This document shows, one piece after another, positions 1 to 8,221 of a DNA stretch of 64,000 nucleotides (position 1 is its first letter; each line of letters begins with the position of its first letter). This DNA comes from Pelobacter sp. (lineage in GTDB: Bacteria > Desulfobacterota > Desulfuromonadia > Geobacterales > Pseudopelobacteraceae), in NCBI GenBank assembly GCA_030824515.1, contig JAVBXN010000036.1:30822-94821 (forward strand), in the 5' to 3' direction. The position numbers were made by a program, and so were the translations under genes. The notes beneath the pieces are model-generated. The model saw only the letters and a list, made by a program, of their open reading frames with translations, had not been told where the DNA came from and did no database searches.

Positions 1-58
1 AAACAGGCGCGCCCTGCCACTGTCTGCCGGGCTTTTAGGAAGCGGGCAAGGGCTGTCT

Positions 59-358
59 ATGGACCTAAACGCGAACGGGGCTGATATAGCGGATAGCAAG
101 AACGGAATTGACAATGTTGACGTGTCCCTGAAGTTAGACACACCGGAGCACTTCGTTGATGAACAAGAACCGGGCCGGGGAATAATCAGAATAAACGCCG
201 TCCTGAATTTTACCTTAACAGGGGATTTGCAAAGGATGGTTGCCGGATTATTGGATATTGAAGAAGAGCGGATCAATGGGGCAATTGCCGGGGCGCTTGT
301 TGAACTCATGGGGGAAGGGATCACGAAAGGGGGCTGTCATGTTCAAAATTCAAATTAA
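59..358 (+). CDS. Hypothetical phage-associated protein (possibly 5'-truncated by window edge)
   Basis: I do not recognise this 99-residue acidic protein. The frame stays open leftward to base 2 without a stop, so the true start may lie outside the window; the ATG at 59 has only a weak ribosome-binding site (GGGCAAGGGC). Its 3' end overlaps the start of the tail-protein gene at 339 by 20 bp, which suggests translational coupling within a phage late operon. A small tail or virion accessory role is inferred only from that position. Confidence 0.5.
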   Translation: MDLNANGADIADSKNGIDNVDVSLKLDTPEHFVDEQEPGRGIIRINAVLNFTLTGDLQRMVAGLLDIEEERINGAIAGALVELMGEGITKGGCHVQNSN

Positions 359-983
359 GGTTGACGAAGACCTGAAGCGCCTTCTTGACCCTGCCACCAT
401 ACAGAAGGCAACTGCAAGCGCCTTGAACAAGGTCATGAATCAGGCAAAGGCTGCCGCCGTCAACGCCGTCACGGATCGTTGGAATATTAAGAAGAGCGAC
501 CTAACAACAACCGGAACCGGAAAAGCCCGGTTGAAGATCACGCGGGCAACGTGGGAAAGCCAGGTCGCCACCCTGAATATATCAGGCCGCCCGCTGTCCC
601 TGTCACTCTTTGCACCGCGTCAAGTCATAGGGGCAACCGTACGTTCACGCCTGGGAAACGCAATCAAGACGGGCAAGGTCACGGGCCGGATGAAGAAGGC
701 CGGACCTATCCCGCAAGGTGTACTTGTTCAACTGTTGAAAGGTCAAACAACATACCTTCACAAGTCATTCCTTGCCAGTGTCCGGGCCGGTAATGCCGGG
801 AACCATATAGGAGTTTTTAACCGCATGGGCAAAAGCCGCCTTCCCATATTAGAGAAGCGCCTTATTTCTGTGCCTTCTATGTTTGCAAAGGGGAATATCA
901 TTCAGGAAGTTGAAAAGGTTGTGAATGAAAAGTTTGATGGGATATTTCGGCATGAACTGGATTATTACCTGAAGCGGGGTTGA
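339..983 (+). CDS. Phage minor tail protein Z-like
   Basis: A 214-residue basic protein that resembles the prophage minor tail protein Z (GpZ) family: a long N-terminal helix with 'TASALNKVMNQAKAAAVNAV', a lysine-rich middle, then 'GRPLSLSLFAPRQ' and a C-terminal 'RHELDYYLKRG' ending, the usual outline of these proteins. In lambda-like phages GpZ takes part in tail assembly and connection. I chose the ATG at 339 rather than an in-frame ATG at 240 because it follows a good AGGGGGC ribosome-binding site, gives the family's usual length and overlaps the preceding gene by only 20 bp. It is the only clearly structural phage gene visible; the family call rests on recognition of the pattern. Confidence 0.65.
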   Translation: MFKIQIKVDEDLKRLLDPATIQKATASALNKVMNQAKAAAVNAVTDRWNIKKSDLTTTGTGKARLKITRATWESQVATLNISGRPLSLSLFAPRQVIGATVRSRLGNAIKTGKVTGRMKKAGPIPQGVLVQLLKGQTTYLHKSFLASVRAGNAGNHIGVFNRMGKSRLPILEKRLISVPSMFAKGNIIQEVEKVVNEKFDGIFRHELDYYLKRG

Positions 984-1596
984 ACCCGGCATAATGCCAA
1001 GATCATAACCGGGACCGTTCCCGCTTCATTTCGTTATGTTCCCCGCGCCCCTACACATTCAAGGAAGAGCGGTTGAAAAAGAATGTCACGCCGGGGCTAG
1101 GAAAAACGCGGGTCCTTTGGGGGGTTTTCTCCATGCGGGCGGCTAAGCGCGCAGAGTGTGGGACCATTTAAAATCTGTGAACCAGATGAAAAAATGAGGG
1201 TTTGCATGGTTTCCATGTGTTTCACCCTGTTATTTCAACCAGAGCAAAAGTACCTGATATTTCCAAACGCCGCACAAAGTTACAAGCCGCCCGTTTGATT
1301 GTCAATCAGATGGCCGGGTTTATTCAGGCTAAATTTCAGTATGTTGCGTTATTGTGTCATGTTGATTGTCATGTAAAAGATCAGGACAAAATCAGGAAGC
1401 AAAAAACCCCTTCCATGACCTGAAAGGGGTTTTTGATTACCGGGCCAGGATCACCACCGGAACCAGGGCCGCCCGTCAACCACGTCACAAACGCGCCGGG
1501 CCTTTCAGTGACCATGCTCTTCTATTTTCACCGGGGAATTATGGGGGGAAAGGGGATTCTATAACAGGATTGCCGCGCCGGGCGGATCGGGCCGGG
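984..1596. other. Phage intergenic region without a convincing gene
   Basis: No ORF here looks coding: the plus-strand frames at 1202-1423 and 1366-1737 have no ribosome-binding site and overlap each other and the minus-strand gene at 1597. The region contains a bidirectional terminator (1402-1434) and, around 1105-1140, a G-rich stretch with GGGTCCTTT and GGGGGGTTTTC that could belong to a packaging or att-type site, although this is only a resemblance. Confidence 0.5.
1402..1434. terminator. Bidirectional rho-independent terminator
   Basis: AAAAACCCCTT (1402-1412) and AAGGGGTTTTT (1424-1434) form an 11-bp perfect stem with an 11-nt loop, with A and T runs on the outer sides so that it can stop transcription from either strand. 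It would end the late operon from the left and the RHH transcript from the right. Confidence 0.8.
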
Positions 1597-1785
1597 CTAC
1601 TTCTTCACCTGGGGAGAAGGGACCGCGTGACCATGCTTTTCAAGATATTCTTCAGCCGCCGTTTCAATGACCACGTTCAAGGGTTGTTCAAGATCAAGGG
1701 CAAGATGCCGAAGCGCCTTGATGATTTCAGGCCGTAACCGCAAGCCAGATTGAACCCTGTTTATGTCACTCTTTGGGCGCGCCAT
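1597..1785 (-). CDS. Ribbon-helix-helix (CopG/Arc-type) small protein
   Basis: A 62-residue protein whose first part (R..SGLRLRPEIIKALRHLALD, about residues 10-31) has a beta-strand followed by two helices, typical of ribbon-helix-helix DNA-binding dimers. The end continues with a helix carrying 'VIETAAEEYLEKHG', as in CopG-like antitoxins and plasmid/phage repressors. It is divergent from the ORF at 1911, with an AT-rich 125-bp space between them that could hold its operator. It may be a repressor or an antitoxin-like regulator of the element; no toxin partner is visible next to it. Confidence 0.6.
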   Translation of the reverse strand: MARPKSDINRVQSGLRLRPEIIKALRHLALDLEQPLNVVIETAAEEYLEKHGHAVPSPQVKK

Positions 1786-1910
1786 GCCTGGGAATATACC
1801 TTGTCCTTTTGTTTATTGTCAATTTAACAATAAGGTATAAACATATTGAAATATAATAAATACAATGGTAATAATTATATAAATGTTACCAAAAACAAAA
1901 GGGGGCCACA

Positions 1911-2282
1911 ATGCCAGGTATTGAAAGAGTGACGGAAGCGGGTAAAGGCAATCTATTTCACGTTATACACTATGGCGGAATTGAATATACAACCACCGCT
2001 GAAGCCGCCGCCCGGAAGATTATTGACGAAATTGAACCTTTACTTGATGACGTGTCAGCCGGGCTTCAGTTTTTGGCCGGGTCCCTGGAACGGGCGGCAA
2101 ATGAAGAACGGGGAGGACTTAGGCAATGGCAAGTAATGGGGATTTTGGGACTTATCAGGGGGATTCAAGGACGCGCCGCCGGGGTTGAACTTGATTTACG
2201 GGCTGCAATTGACGTTTTGAGGGCCTTTGGAAAATCAGAACGTCACAAAGAAAGTCACGGTCAAAGTCACGCTGTTTTATAA
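1911..2282 (+). CDS. Hypothetical protein of the integrated element
   Basis: An unrecognised 123-residue, mostly helical acidic protein with a good ribosome-binding site (AGGGGG, 8 bp before the ATG). It lies between an AT-rich divergent promoter region and the integrase. Residues about 1-30 look like a small beta-strand unit ('HVIHYGGIEYTTT') followed by long helices. The C-terminus is rich in His/Ser/Lys because it reads through the GTCAC direct repeats at 2242-2270. A role in element regulation or excision is possible by position, but nothing in the sequence proves it. Confidence 0.5.
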   Translation: MPGIERVTEAGKGNLFHVIHYGGIEYTTTAEAAARKIIDEIEPLLDDVSAGLQFLAGSLERAANEERGGLRQWQVMGILGLIRGIQGRAAGVELDLRAAIDVLRAFGKSERHKESHGQSHAVL

Positions 2283-2320
2283 ATTAAATCGGGCTGTTGT
2301 GACCTTGTGACCGAAGTGAC
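2242..2320. promoter_or_regulatory. GTCAC/GTGAC repeat cluster upstream of the integrase
   Basis: Three GTCAC words at 2242, 2254 and 2266 are spaced exactly 12 bp apart, followed after 28 bp by three copies of the inverted word GTGAC at 2299, 2307 and 2316. This symmetrical cluster sits just before the integrase start (2381). It has the look of a multi-site operator or excisionase/arm-type binding region, but the protein that binds it is not known. Confidence 0.45.
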
Positions 2321-2380
2321 CATTATTCACGCTTATATTTATTGCTTTTATGTTTGCACATGCTGAAAGGAGCCGAAACC

Positions 2381-3535
2381 ATGCCGAAGATCAGGAAGAC
2401 AAAAGGTATATATCGCCGGGGCCGGGTTTACTGGATCACATTCATGGGGCTTGATGGTAAGCAGAAATATGAAAGCACCGGAAGCGACCTGAAAGCAGAT
2501 GCCGAGCTTCTTCTTGCACAACGCCGGGTTGACATTGACCAGGGGAAGGAACCTATCACGCGCCGCCGGGATCGGAACTACACCTTCAGCCAGCTTGCGG
2601 AAAAATACAAGCCGTTCATTGCAAACCAGAAAGGGGCCGCCACAAAATCAGGCTTCATTTCGCATTTTGAAAAAGATTTCGGAACGCTGAAGCTGAATAA
2701 TTTCAACCTTGCGCTTGTGGAGGGTTGGCAATCTCGGAAGTTATCTGAAAACCGCCCGGAGAGAAAAAAAGGCAACGGTGAATTGCCACCACTGAAACCG
2801 GCAAGCGTGAACCGCGCCCTTGCTTGCCTGAAGCACATGTTCACGAAGGCGCTTGATTGGGAAATGATTTCAGATGACGTTTTCAAGCGGGTCCGCAAGG
2901 TCAAGCTTTCACCGGAAAACAACCGCCGCTTGCGTTACCTGTCTTTTGAAGAAAGCGCCACCCTGCTAAATTCATGCGATAAGCATCTGAAGCCGATTGT
3001 TGCTTTTGCCCTTAACACGGGATGCCGCCGGGGTGAAATTCTGGGGTTGACCTGGGACCGGGTAGACCTGAAGCATGGCTTCATTCTGCTTGATGATACG
3101 AAGAGCGGGAAGCGCCGGGAAATACCAATAAATGCAACCGTCCGGGCCGTTCTTCAAGGGATTGTCAGAAGGCTTGATGTTCCGTATGTGTTTGTGAACC
3201 CGGAAACCGTCAAGGAGCGCCCGCCAGTAAAAGAAGGCGGGAAAAAGCGCCCGGCTTCAGGCCGATATTATGACCTGAAGAAATCCTTTGCCACCGCTTG
3301 CCGGAAAGCAGGAATCAAGGACTTTCATTTTCACGACTTGCGCCACACTTTTGCAAGCCAGCTTGTAATGAACGGGGTTGACATTACCACCGTTTCAAAA
3401 CTCCTGGGACACGCAAACCTGACAATGACCCTTCGATATGCCCACCTTGCACAAGGCCACCTGAAGAGCGCGGTTGACGTATTAAGCCGACTTTCTTCTT
3501 CACATGACAATTTACATGACAAAGCCGCTGTTTAG
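2381..3535 (+). CDS. Tyrosine-type site-specific recombinase (phage integrase)
   Basis: A 384-residue integrase. The N-terminus has an AP2-like/arm-binding segment ('GIYRRGRVYWITFMG'), then a SAM-like core-binding domain (about residues 70-170) and the catalytic domain. The catalytic set is visible: the first Arg in 'NTGCRRGEILGLTW', a Lys in the beta-hairpin after it, 'HDLRHTFAS' (HxxR), 'LLGHANLTMTLRYAHL' with the last His and the Tyr nucleophile. The ATG at 2381 follows an AAAGGAGC site and is preferred over an upstream in-frame ATG at 2342. Transcription runs toward the tRNA-Lys 44 bp downstream, its probable target. It would catalyse integration and excision of the element. Confidence 0.93.
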   Translation: MPKIRKTKGIYRRGRVYWITFMGLDGKQKYESTGSDLKADAELLLAQRRVDIDQGKEPITRRRDRNYTFSQLAEKYKPFIANQKGAATKSGFISHFEKDFGTLKLNNFNLALVEGWQSRKLSENRPERKKGNGELPPLKPASVNRALACLKHMFTKALDWEMISDDVFKRVRKVKLSPENNRRLRYLSFEESATLLNSCDKHLKPIVAFALNTGCRRGEILGLTWDRVDLKHGFILLDDTKSGKRREIPINATVRAVLQGIVRRLDVPYVFVNPETVKERPPVKEGGKKRPASGRYYDLKKSFATACRKAGIKDFHFHDLRHTFASQLVMNGVDITTVSKLLGHANLTMTLRYAHLAQGHLKSAVDVLSRLSSSHDNLHDKAAV

Positions 3536-3543
3536 ACACAAAA

Positions 3544-3571
3544 AGGGACTTACGATTTAACGTAAGTCCCT
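3544..3571. terminator. Terminator between integrase and tRNA-Lys
   Basis: AGGGACTTACG (3544-3554) and CGTAAGTCCCT (3561-3571) form a perfect 11-bp stem with a 6-nt ATTTAA loop. It sits between the convergent integrase and tRNA genes. A poly-T run is lacking, so termination efficiency is uncertain; it could also be part of the attachment region. Confidence 0.6.
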
Positions 3572-3579
3572 GTAATGTT

Positions 3580-3655
3580 TGGTGAGCCGCGTTGGGGTCG
3601 AACCAACGACCACCTGATTAAAAGTCAGGTGCTCTACCGACTGAGCTAGCGGCTC
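3580..3655 (-). tRNA. tRNA-Lys (anticodon UUU), CCA encoded
   Basis: Read on the minus strand the gene begins GAGCCGCTAGCTCAGTCGG. It has an acceptor stem GAGCCGC/GCGGCTC, a D-loop, an anticodon loop CTTTTAA with anticodon TTT flanked by a CCTGA/TCAGG stem, a T-arm with GTTCGACCC, and ends in discriminator A plus an encoded CCA (3580-3582). Total 76 nt. The 3' half is the likely integration target of the neighbouring integrase; since the gene is intact, the element would have restored the 3' end on insertion. Confidence 0.96.
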
Positions 3656-3728
3656 AAAGAGAAACAGATTTTTACTACATCACCCACACATAGTCAACAC
3701 TTTTTTTGTAAATTTGAATATTGATTGT

Positions 3729-5003
3729 TTATCCCTGTTTTCCATTTAACTGGGATATGTTGCGTTTCTGATGTTTATCCAGGTACATCAACTCATCCGC
3801 ACGCTTAAGCGCCGCCACCAACTCATCACCTGAAAAGGCTGTCGCAATGCCAAGGGATAATCCGCCGCCATGCAACTTAGAATCGTATGACTCAACATTA
3901 CTTCTGATACGATCCACAGCATCCTGCGCAGTTTGCCGGTCAGTGTTGGGAAGCAATACGGCAAACTCGTCTCCTCCTATTCTCGCGACAACATCTGCTG
4001 CTCGAAATACCGTCAAGATGGCTGTGGCTGTGGCCTGAATCAATTGATCGCCAGCATCGTGCCCCTTTGTATCATTAACGGTCTTCAGGCCATCGACATC
4101 AGCGACAATGATACTGACAGGATACTCACGGCTGGATGCCAGCCTTTTCATCTCTGCATCAAAATATACGCGATTATACAGGCCCGTCAGAGAATCATGC
4201 GTACTTAGATAATGCAGGCTTTCCTCGTACTTTTTTCGATCGGTGATATCCTGCGCCACCTTCAGATACTTGAATATGTTTCCGGCGGAATCGAATACCG
4301 GACTGATTTTCACCCATTCCCAATATACCTGTCCGTTCTTGCGCCGGTTGGCAAGCTCACACTCCCATTCCTTCCCGGATGTTATCGTTTTCCACAAATC
4401 CTGGTAAACTTCGGGAGGATTGATTTCCGACTTCAAAAAGCGGGGATTCCGGCCGATCACCTCATCTTTTTCGTAACCAGTGACCCTGCAAAACATCGCA
4501 TTTACATATTCGATACTACCGTCCAGCGAGGCAATCACTACCGGGGCCGGAGCCTGTTCCATGGCCTGAGACAGAAGCTGGATCATCTCACTCTGTTTCT
4601 GTACGCGCCGCTCCATCTGAATTAAATCGTTGCATTGACCGATAGTCTGCGATAATTTCGCGAAGTCCACCGGCTTCTGCGCAAACTGGCTTATGCCGAT
4701 TGCAATGCATTCAAGCAGGTATTCGGTGTCGCTGTAGGCAGTCAGGACGATGATATGGCAATCGGGTTTGATCATGCGGATCTGACTGGCCATCTCCAAC
4801 CCATCCATCCTGGGCATCATAATATCCGAAAGAACGACATCCGGCATATGCAGCCTGTATAGGGCAAGTCCTTCAACGCCATCGGACGCCACATACAGCG
4901 TGCGCACTATCCGCCTCAAGAGGCCGGACACCTGTTCGCGCGTACTCTGTTCATCCTCAACATACAATAAAGATATATCGTATTTTTCAATTTGGCCTTG
5001 CAT
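3729..5003 (-). CDS. Response regulator diguanylate cyclase (REC-PAS-GGDEF)
   Basis: 424 residues with three domains. REC (about 8-125) shows acidic residues 'VEDEQ', the phospho-acceptor Asp in 'VVLSDIMMPRMDG' and the conserved Lys of 'QKPVDF'. A PAS domain (about 145-255) contains 'NAMFCRVTGYEKDEVIGRNP' and a PAC-like end 'VAQDITDRKKYEE'. The GGDEF domain (about 265-420) has an intact GGDEF active site and, five residues before it, RAAD, a match to the RxxD inhibitory I-site, so product inhibition by c-di-GMP is expected. It should make cyclic di-GMP from two GTP in response to a partner kinase and a PAS signal. No histidine kinase is adjacent. The ATG is preceded by GGAGA at a rather long 13-nt distance. 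Confidence 0.93.
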   Translation of the reverse strand: MQGQIEKYDISLLYVEDEQSTREQVSGLLRRIVRTLYVASDGVEGLALYRLHMPDVVLSDIMMPRMDGLEMASQIRMIKPDCHIIVLTAYSDTEYLLECIAIGISQFAQKPVDFAKLSQTIGQCNDLIQMERRVQKQSEMIQLLSQAMEQAPAPVVIASLDGSIEYVNAMFCRVTGYEKDEVIGRNPRFLKSEINPPEVYQDLWKTITSGKEWECELANRRKNGQVYWEWVKISPVFDSAGNIFKYLKVAQDITDRKKYEESLHYLSTHDSLTGLYNRVYFDAEMKRLASSREYPVSIIVADVDGLKTVNDTKGHDAGDQLIQATATAILTVFRAADVVARIGGDEFAVLLPNTDRQTAQDAVDRIRSNVESYDSKLHGGGLSLGIATAFSGDELVAALKRADELMYLDKHQKRNISQLNGKQG

Positions 5004-5112
5004 GCCTGATATTATCTCCGGTATTGATGACCACGATACTTTGGTTTAGTTTAGCCGGATTTTTATTAGATGCAAGCAATAATAGTTTCCAATACTTAGT
5101 TCAGGGGCTTTA

Positions 5113-6252
5113 ATGGAATATATATCTCTGCTTCAATCACGCAATTATGAGATCAACCGCCTCAGACGTGACTTAATCCAGCTGCTTGAGCCCCTGGGCG
5201 GGATCTCCGCTTTCGTAAATCGTGGAGAGCGTATTTTGCTGAAACCCAATATGCTTTCGGCAAAAAAACCAGAGCAGGCTGTAACAACCCATCCTGCTCT
5301 GGTAAGGGTGGTTGCCGAACTTGTCCGGGAGGCCGGTGGTATTGTGCTGATAGGAGACAGCCCCGGAATCGGCGGCTTCATACGCGTTGCGGAAAAAAGC
5401 GGAATTGCCGCGGCAGCCCGTGAAAGCGGCGCGACTCTGGTGGAATTCAACGATGTCGTCAGCCTCAAAGGATCGGGAACATTCCGGCAATTACAACTTT
5501 CAAAAGCTTATATGGAGGCTGACAAGGTCATCAATCTTCCAAAGCTGAAAACCCATGAAATGATGACAATGACCTGCGCTGTCAAGAATCTGTTCGGAGC
5601 GGTGGTCGGCACGGAAAAAGCCGGATGGCACCTGAAAGCCGGCACGTCACGGGAACAATTCGCACGGCTGCTGCTCGAGATCTACCTGCATAAGAAACCG
5701 GCGCTGAATATTGTCGATGCTATCCTGGCAATGGAGGGGGACGGGCCCGGCAGCGGCACTCCGCTACAGCTCGGAATATTGATTGCCGGAGTTAATCCGG
5801 TCGCCGTTGACCTGGTTGCCGGCAAACTGGCGGGCATACCTTTCGACCTGCTCTACCTGGAACAGCAAGCGAGGGCCATGGGACTCCCCGGCTCGAGCCT
5901 CGATCAAATCACAGTTTGCGGCACTCCGCTTGAAACCCTGCAAGGGGCGCGCTTCAAACTTCCCAAAGGGCTTGACGTACAGTTCGGGCTGCCCGATTTT
6001 CTCAAGAGATCGCTGAAAAGGTACTTGACCTCATTTCCCGCCGCGGAAAGAGACAAGTGCACGCTTTGCGGGATATGCCGCGATGCCTGCCCCCCAACGG
6101 CCATCACCATAAAAAACAGCGTGCTGTCCGTAGACAATGCACGCTGCATTCGTTGCTGGTGTTGTCGGGAACTGTGCCCGTCCGATGCCATGGCAGTAAA
6201 CAGGAGCCTGCTGCTTACAGTATTGACAGCCCTGAGTAAAAGAAAAAACTGA
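5113..6252 (+). CDS. DUF362 domain protein with C-terminal 2x[4Fe-4S] ferredoxin
   Basis: 379 residues. The first ~270 form a DUF362 domain ('ILLKPNMLSAKKPEQAVTTH' is its typical opening, then 'INLPKLKTHEMM' and 'AMEGDGPGSG'). The C-terminus (about 310-360) is a bacterial ferredoxin fold with two cluster motifs, CTLCGICRDACPP and CIRCWCCRELCPS. Such proteins are common in anaerobes as presumed iron-sulfur redox proteins of unknown substrate. The start follows an AGGGGC site. It is divergent from the diguanylate cyclase (109 bp apart) and its stop lies 2 bp from that of the convergent DksA-like gene. Confidence 0.85.
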   Translation: MEYISLLQSRNYEINRLRRDLIQLLEPLGGISAFVNRGERILLKPNMLSAKKPEQAVTTHPALVRVVAELVREAGGIVLIGDSPGIGGFIRVAEKSGIAAAARESGATLVEFNDVVSLKGSGTFRQLQLSKAYMEADKVINLPKLKTHEMMTMTCAVKNLFGAVVGTEKAGWHLKAGTSREQFARLLLEIYLHKKPALNIVDAILAMEGDGPGSGTPLQLGILIAGVNPVAVDLVAGKLAGIPFDLLYLEQQARAMGLPGSSLDQITVCGTPLETLQGARFKLPKGLDVQFGLPDFLKRSLKRYLTSFPAAERDKCTLCGICRDACPPTAITIKNSVLSVDNARCIRCWCCRELCPSDAMAVNRSLLLTVLTALSKRKN

Positions 6253-6254
6253 AC

Positions 6255-6842
6255 TTAACCTTCATCCTCTTCGGATCCGATCGGAATTTCACGATAAGCG
6301 CGTTCTTCCTCAACGCGCTTGGTCTGTGCTTGCATTTTTTCCAGATCGGACTTGCATTTGACACAATGGCGCGTAAAAGGCATTGCCTTCAACCTTCCGA
6401 GCGGAATTTCCTCGTCACACTCTTCACAGATACCGTAATCACCTTCATCAATCCGTAACAGAGCCTCGTCGATGTTATGCACTTTTTCGCGTTCGCGATC
6501 GCCTAACAGAAGACCCAGTTCCCTGTCACGTTCCGAGGAAGCCTGGTCATAGATATCGCCCCCCGGTTCAATAGCTGCTACAGCCTCGGTACCGTTCCGG
6601 ACCGATTTGCTGATTTCGCGAAGGGTGTCTTCCTTGATTTTTGTCAGCAACAACCGGATTTCTTCCCATTTCTGGTCCTTAAGATGCAGTGATGAAACTG
6701 CTGCTGTTCCTTCCTGACCACCCGCAACTGGCGCCTGCTCGGGTATAACTACCTCAGTGTTCTCTTCTGCATGGACAGCTGACATCGCTTGATCAGCCAA
6801 CTCGGGAGCCGTCTCTTGTTTTGCTTTCGGTTTTGTTGCCAT
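6255..6842 (-). CDS. DksA/TraR-type C4 zinc finger protein
   Basis: A 195-residue protein. Its C-terminus has the DksA zinc finger CEECDEEIPLGRLKAMPFTR followed by HCVKC, and a preceding coiled-coil pair whose tip carries DIYDQA, a match to the DxxDxA motif that DksA uses to reach the RNA polymerase active centre. It should modulate transcription together with ppGpp. The N-terminal ~70 residues (Ala/Glu/Lys-rich) are an extension beyond the usual ~150-residue DksA. The start at 6842 is chosen for its GGAGAC site; the frame continues upstream to 6926 without supporting signals. Confidence 0.88.
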   Translation of the reverse strand: MATKPKAKQETAPELADQAMSAVHAEENTEVVIPEQAPVAGGQEGTAAVSSLHLKDQKWEEIRLLLTKIKEDTLREISKSVRNGTEAVAAIEPGGDIYDQASSERDRELGLLLGDREREKVHNIDEALLRIDEGDYGICEECDEEIPLGRLKAMPFTRHCVKCKSDLEKMQAQTKRVEEERAYREIPIGSEEDEG

Positions 6843-6979
6843 AGTGTGTCGTCTCCGCACATTGCTTAGGGTGGTTTTACCTGAAAAAAGGCGGCAAACT
6901 ATTACAAAAAACTGACGGTTTGTCAAGCTTGGCAGATCAGTCGTAAGAATAAAGGGGCGCGCGGCGCATCAGATCGGTT

Positions 6980-7354
6980 TTAGCGGCTGATCGGGAGTCC
7001 ATTGCGATACCATCCGACAATGCCATCGGTCATGTTGTAAACTTCCCTGTTGCCACGCCGGGAGAGATAGTCAGCCACCGGCTTGGAACGGGATCCCACC
7101 GCACAGTAAACCAGGACAGGCCTGTTTTTAGGCACTTCATTGACACGGCGCTCAAACTCTCCGATTGGTATCAACACTGACCCGGCCAGTCTGGCCTGGC
7201 TGTATTCCTGAGGCGTACGCACATCAAGCAGATAAATATTCTTGTTTTTGTCGAGCAAAACTTTTGCATCACGGGAGCTAATATCGCGCTCCGCGCACCA
7301 TGCCTGTGTTGTAAGTGCCAGAAGGATCAGCAACACCAGCGATATATTTTTCAT
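6980..7354 (-). CDS. Periplasmic rhodanese-like protein
   Basis: A 124-residue single-domain rhodanese with an N-terminal signal peptide (hydrophobic 'ISLVLLILLALTTQAWCA'). The Cdc25/rhodanese loop with the catalytic Cys is 'VYCAVGSRSK', and 'LLDVRTPQEY' is the standard N-terminal motif. It would carry sulfane sulfur (persulfide) in the periplasm. The ATG at 7354 follows AAAGGA at 9 bp; a TTG two codons upstream is less likely. It is the last gene of the string of small genes below the RND operon, 33 bp after the MBL gene. Confidence 0.88.
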   Translation of the reverse strand: MKNISLVLLILLALTTQAWCAERDISSRDAKVLLDKNKNIYLLDVRTPQEYSQARLAGSVLIPIGEFERRVNEVPKNRPVLVYCAVGSRSKPVADYLSRRGNREVYNMTDGIVGWYRNGLPISR

Positions 7355-7387
7355 TTGCAATATTCCTTTAATATTTTACTGAATTCG

Positions 7388-8221
7388 TCAAACTTCCAGT
7401 GAATAGCCGACCATGGCCACCTGGAACTCCTTTGGAAGTTCCCTGGACAGGCGCGCTGAAGCGGCAAAGCCGGTGCAATGACTTGCAGCCAGTTTTTTTA
7501 TACCCAGCGCCTTGATCGCGGCAATCGTCTGCTCGACCTGGTCCTGGCCACAGAAGCCAAGATGGGTGCCTCCAATAATGGCATGAATATCTCTTCTACC
7601 GGTCACGTATGCGATATGCTCCAGAGTGTTAACCAGGCCGGCATGACAACAACCGAGAATAATTACCAGCCCCTTTTCGGTCTCAAGTATCAGTGACTGA
7701 TCATCCGGGGTGTTGTCCAACTCCTGGCCGGTGCAATCGCAGTAGAGGCCCTGATCCCCCTTCTCAAAACTCGTCACCCGCGGGACTTCGCCAGTAAGAT
7801 AGACTGATGGCGCAATCTCTCTAAATTCCTTTGAAAGTTCGAATGAGGCACCGGCTGCCTCCAGTTCTTCACGACTGCTCGGCATGCCGATCGGGTAACA
7901 CTCTCCGGTATCCTTGACGCGATGGCGCTGCCTGAAGATGCAGGGATGGCCGTAAACCATCAGCGGACCGGACATCCCGAGCAGCGGCATCAGTCCTCCG
8001 GCATGATCGTAATGGCCATGGGATATGACCACTTTTTGCACACTAGACAGATCCTTTTTCATGCGGCCGGCATTGTGCAACAAAGTCAGGCCCTGTCCGG
8101 TATCAAAGAGGATCGGCGCACCATCTGCAGGCTCTATCAGAACCGAGAATCCGTGTTCACCCATGGTGCCGGCCAGGCTTCCGACCGTGTTTTCACAGAG
8201 AATGGTAACTCGAAAGCTCAT
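7388..8221 (-). CDS. Metallo-beta-lactamase fold hydrolase (DHPS-like family)
   Basis: 277 residues with the MBL zinc motif 'SHGHYDHAGG' (about residues 67-76), a later 'GCCHAG' and 'GGTHLGFCG', and a final 'ASHCTG'. This pattern fits the family related to archaeal 7,8-dihydropterin-6-methyl-4-(beta-D-ribofuranosyl)aminobenzene-5'-phosphate synthase; the true substrate in bacteria is unknown. Its start overlaps the stop of the DUF2892 gene by 4 bp (ATGA), so the two are co-translated. Confidence 0.82.
   Translation of the reverse strand: MSFRVTILCENTVGSLAGTMGEHGFSVLIEPADGAPILFDTGQGLTLLHNAGRMKKDLSSVQKVVISHGHYDHAGGLMPLLGMSGPLMVYGHPCIFRQRHRVKDTGECYPIGMPSSREELEAAGASFELSKEFREIAPSVYLTGEVPRVTSFEKGDQGLYCDCTGQELDNTPDDQSLILETEKGLVIILGCCHAGLVNTLEHIAYVTGRRDIHAIIGGTHLGFCGQDQVEQTIAAIKALGIKKLAASHCTGFAASARLSRELPKEFQVAMVGYSLEV

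Larger units (their letters stand above)
1..3580. mobile_element. Right end of an integrated phage or phage-like element at tRNA-Lys
   Basis: The stretch holds a phage tail-type gene, a small ribbon-helix-helix protein, an unknown ORF and a tyrosine integrase that ends next to the 3' end of a tRNA-Lys, the classic arrangement of a tRNA-targeted integrated element. Its base use also differs from the flank: it is crowded with GCCGGG/CCGGGC tetramer-like words and CGCC runs that are rarer to the right of the tRNA. The left end of the element and the second attachment site lie outside the window, so completeness and size cannot be judged. Presence of a structural (tail) gene favours a prophage over a simple genomic island. 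Confidence 0.75.

Noticed and set aside
1202..1737. Plus-strand frames at 1202-1423 and 1366-1737
   Set aside because: No ribosome-binding site, overlap with each other, a terminator in the middle, and antisense overlap with the RHH gene.
1..3580. Insertion sequence or transposase
   Set aside because: No transposase or terminal inverted repeats were seen; the only recombinase is the tyrosine integrase.
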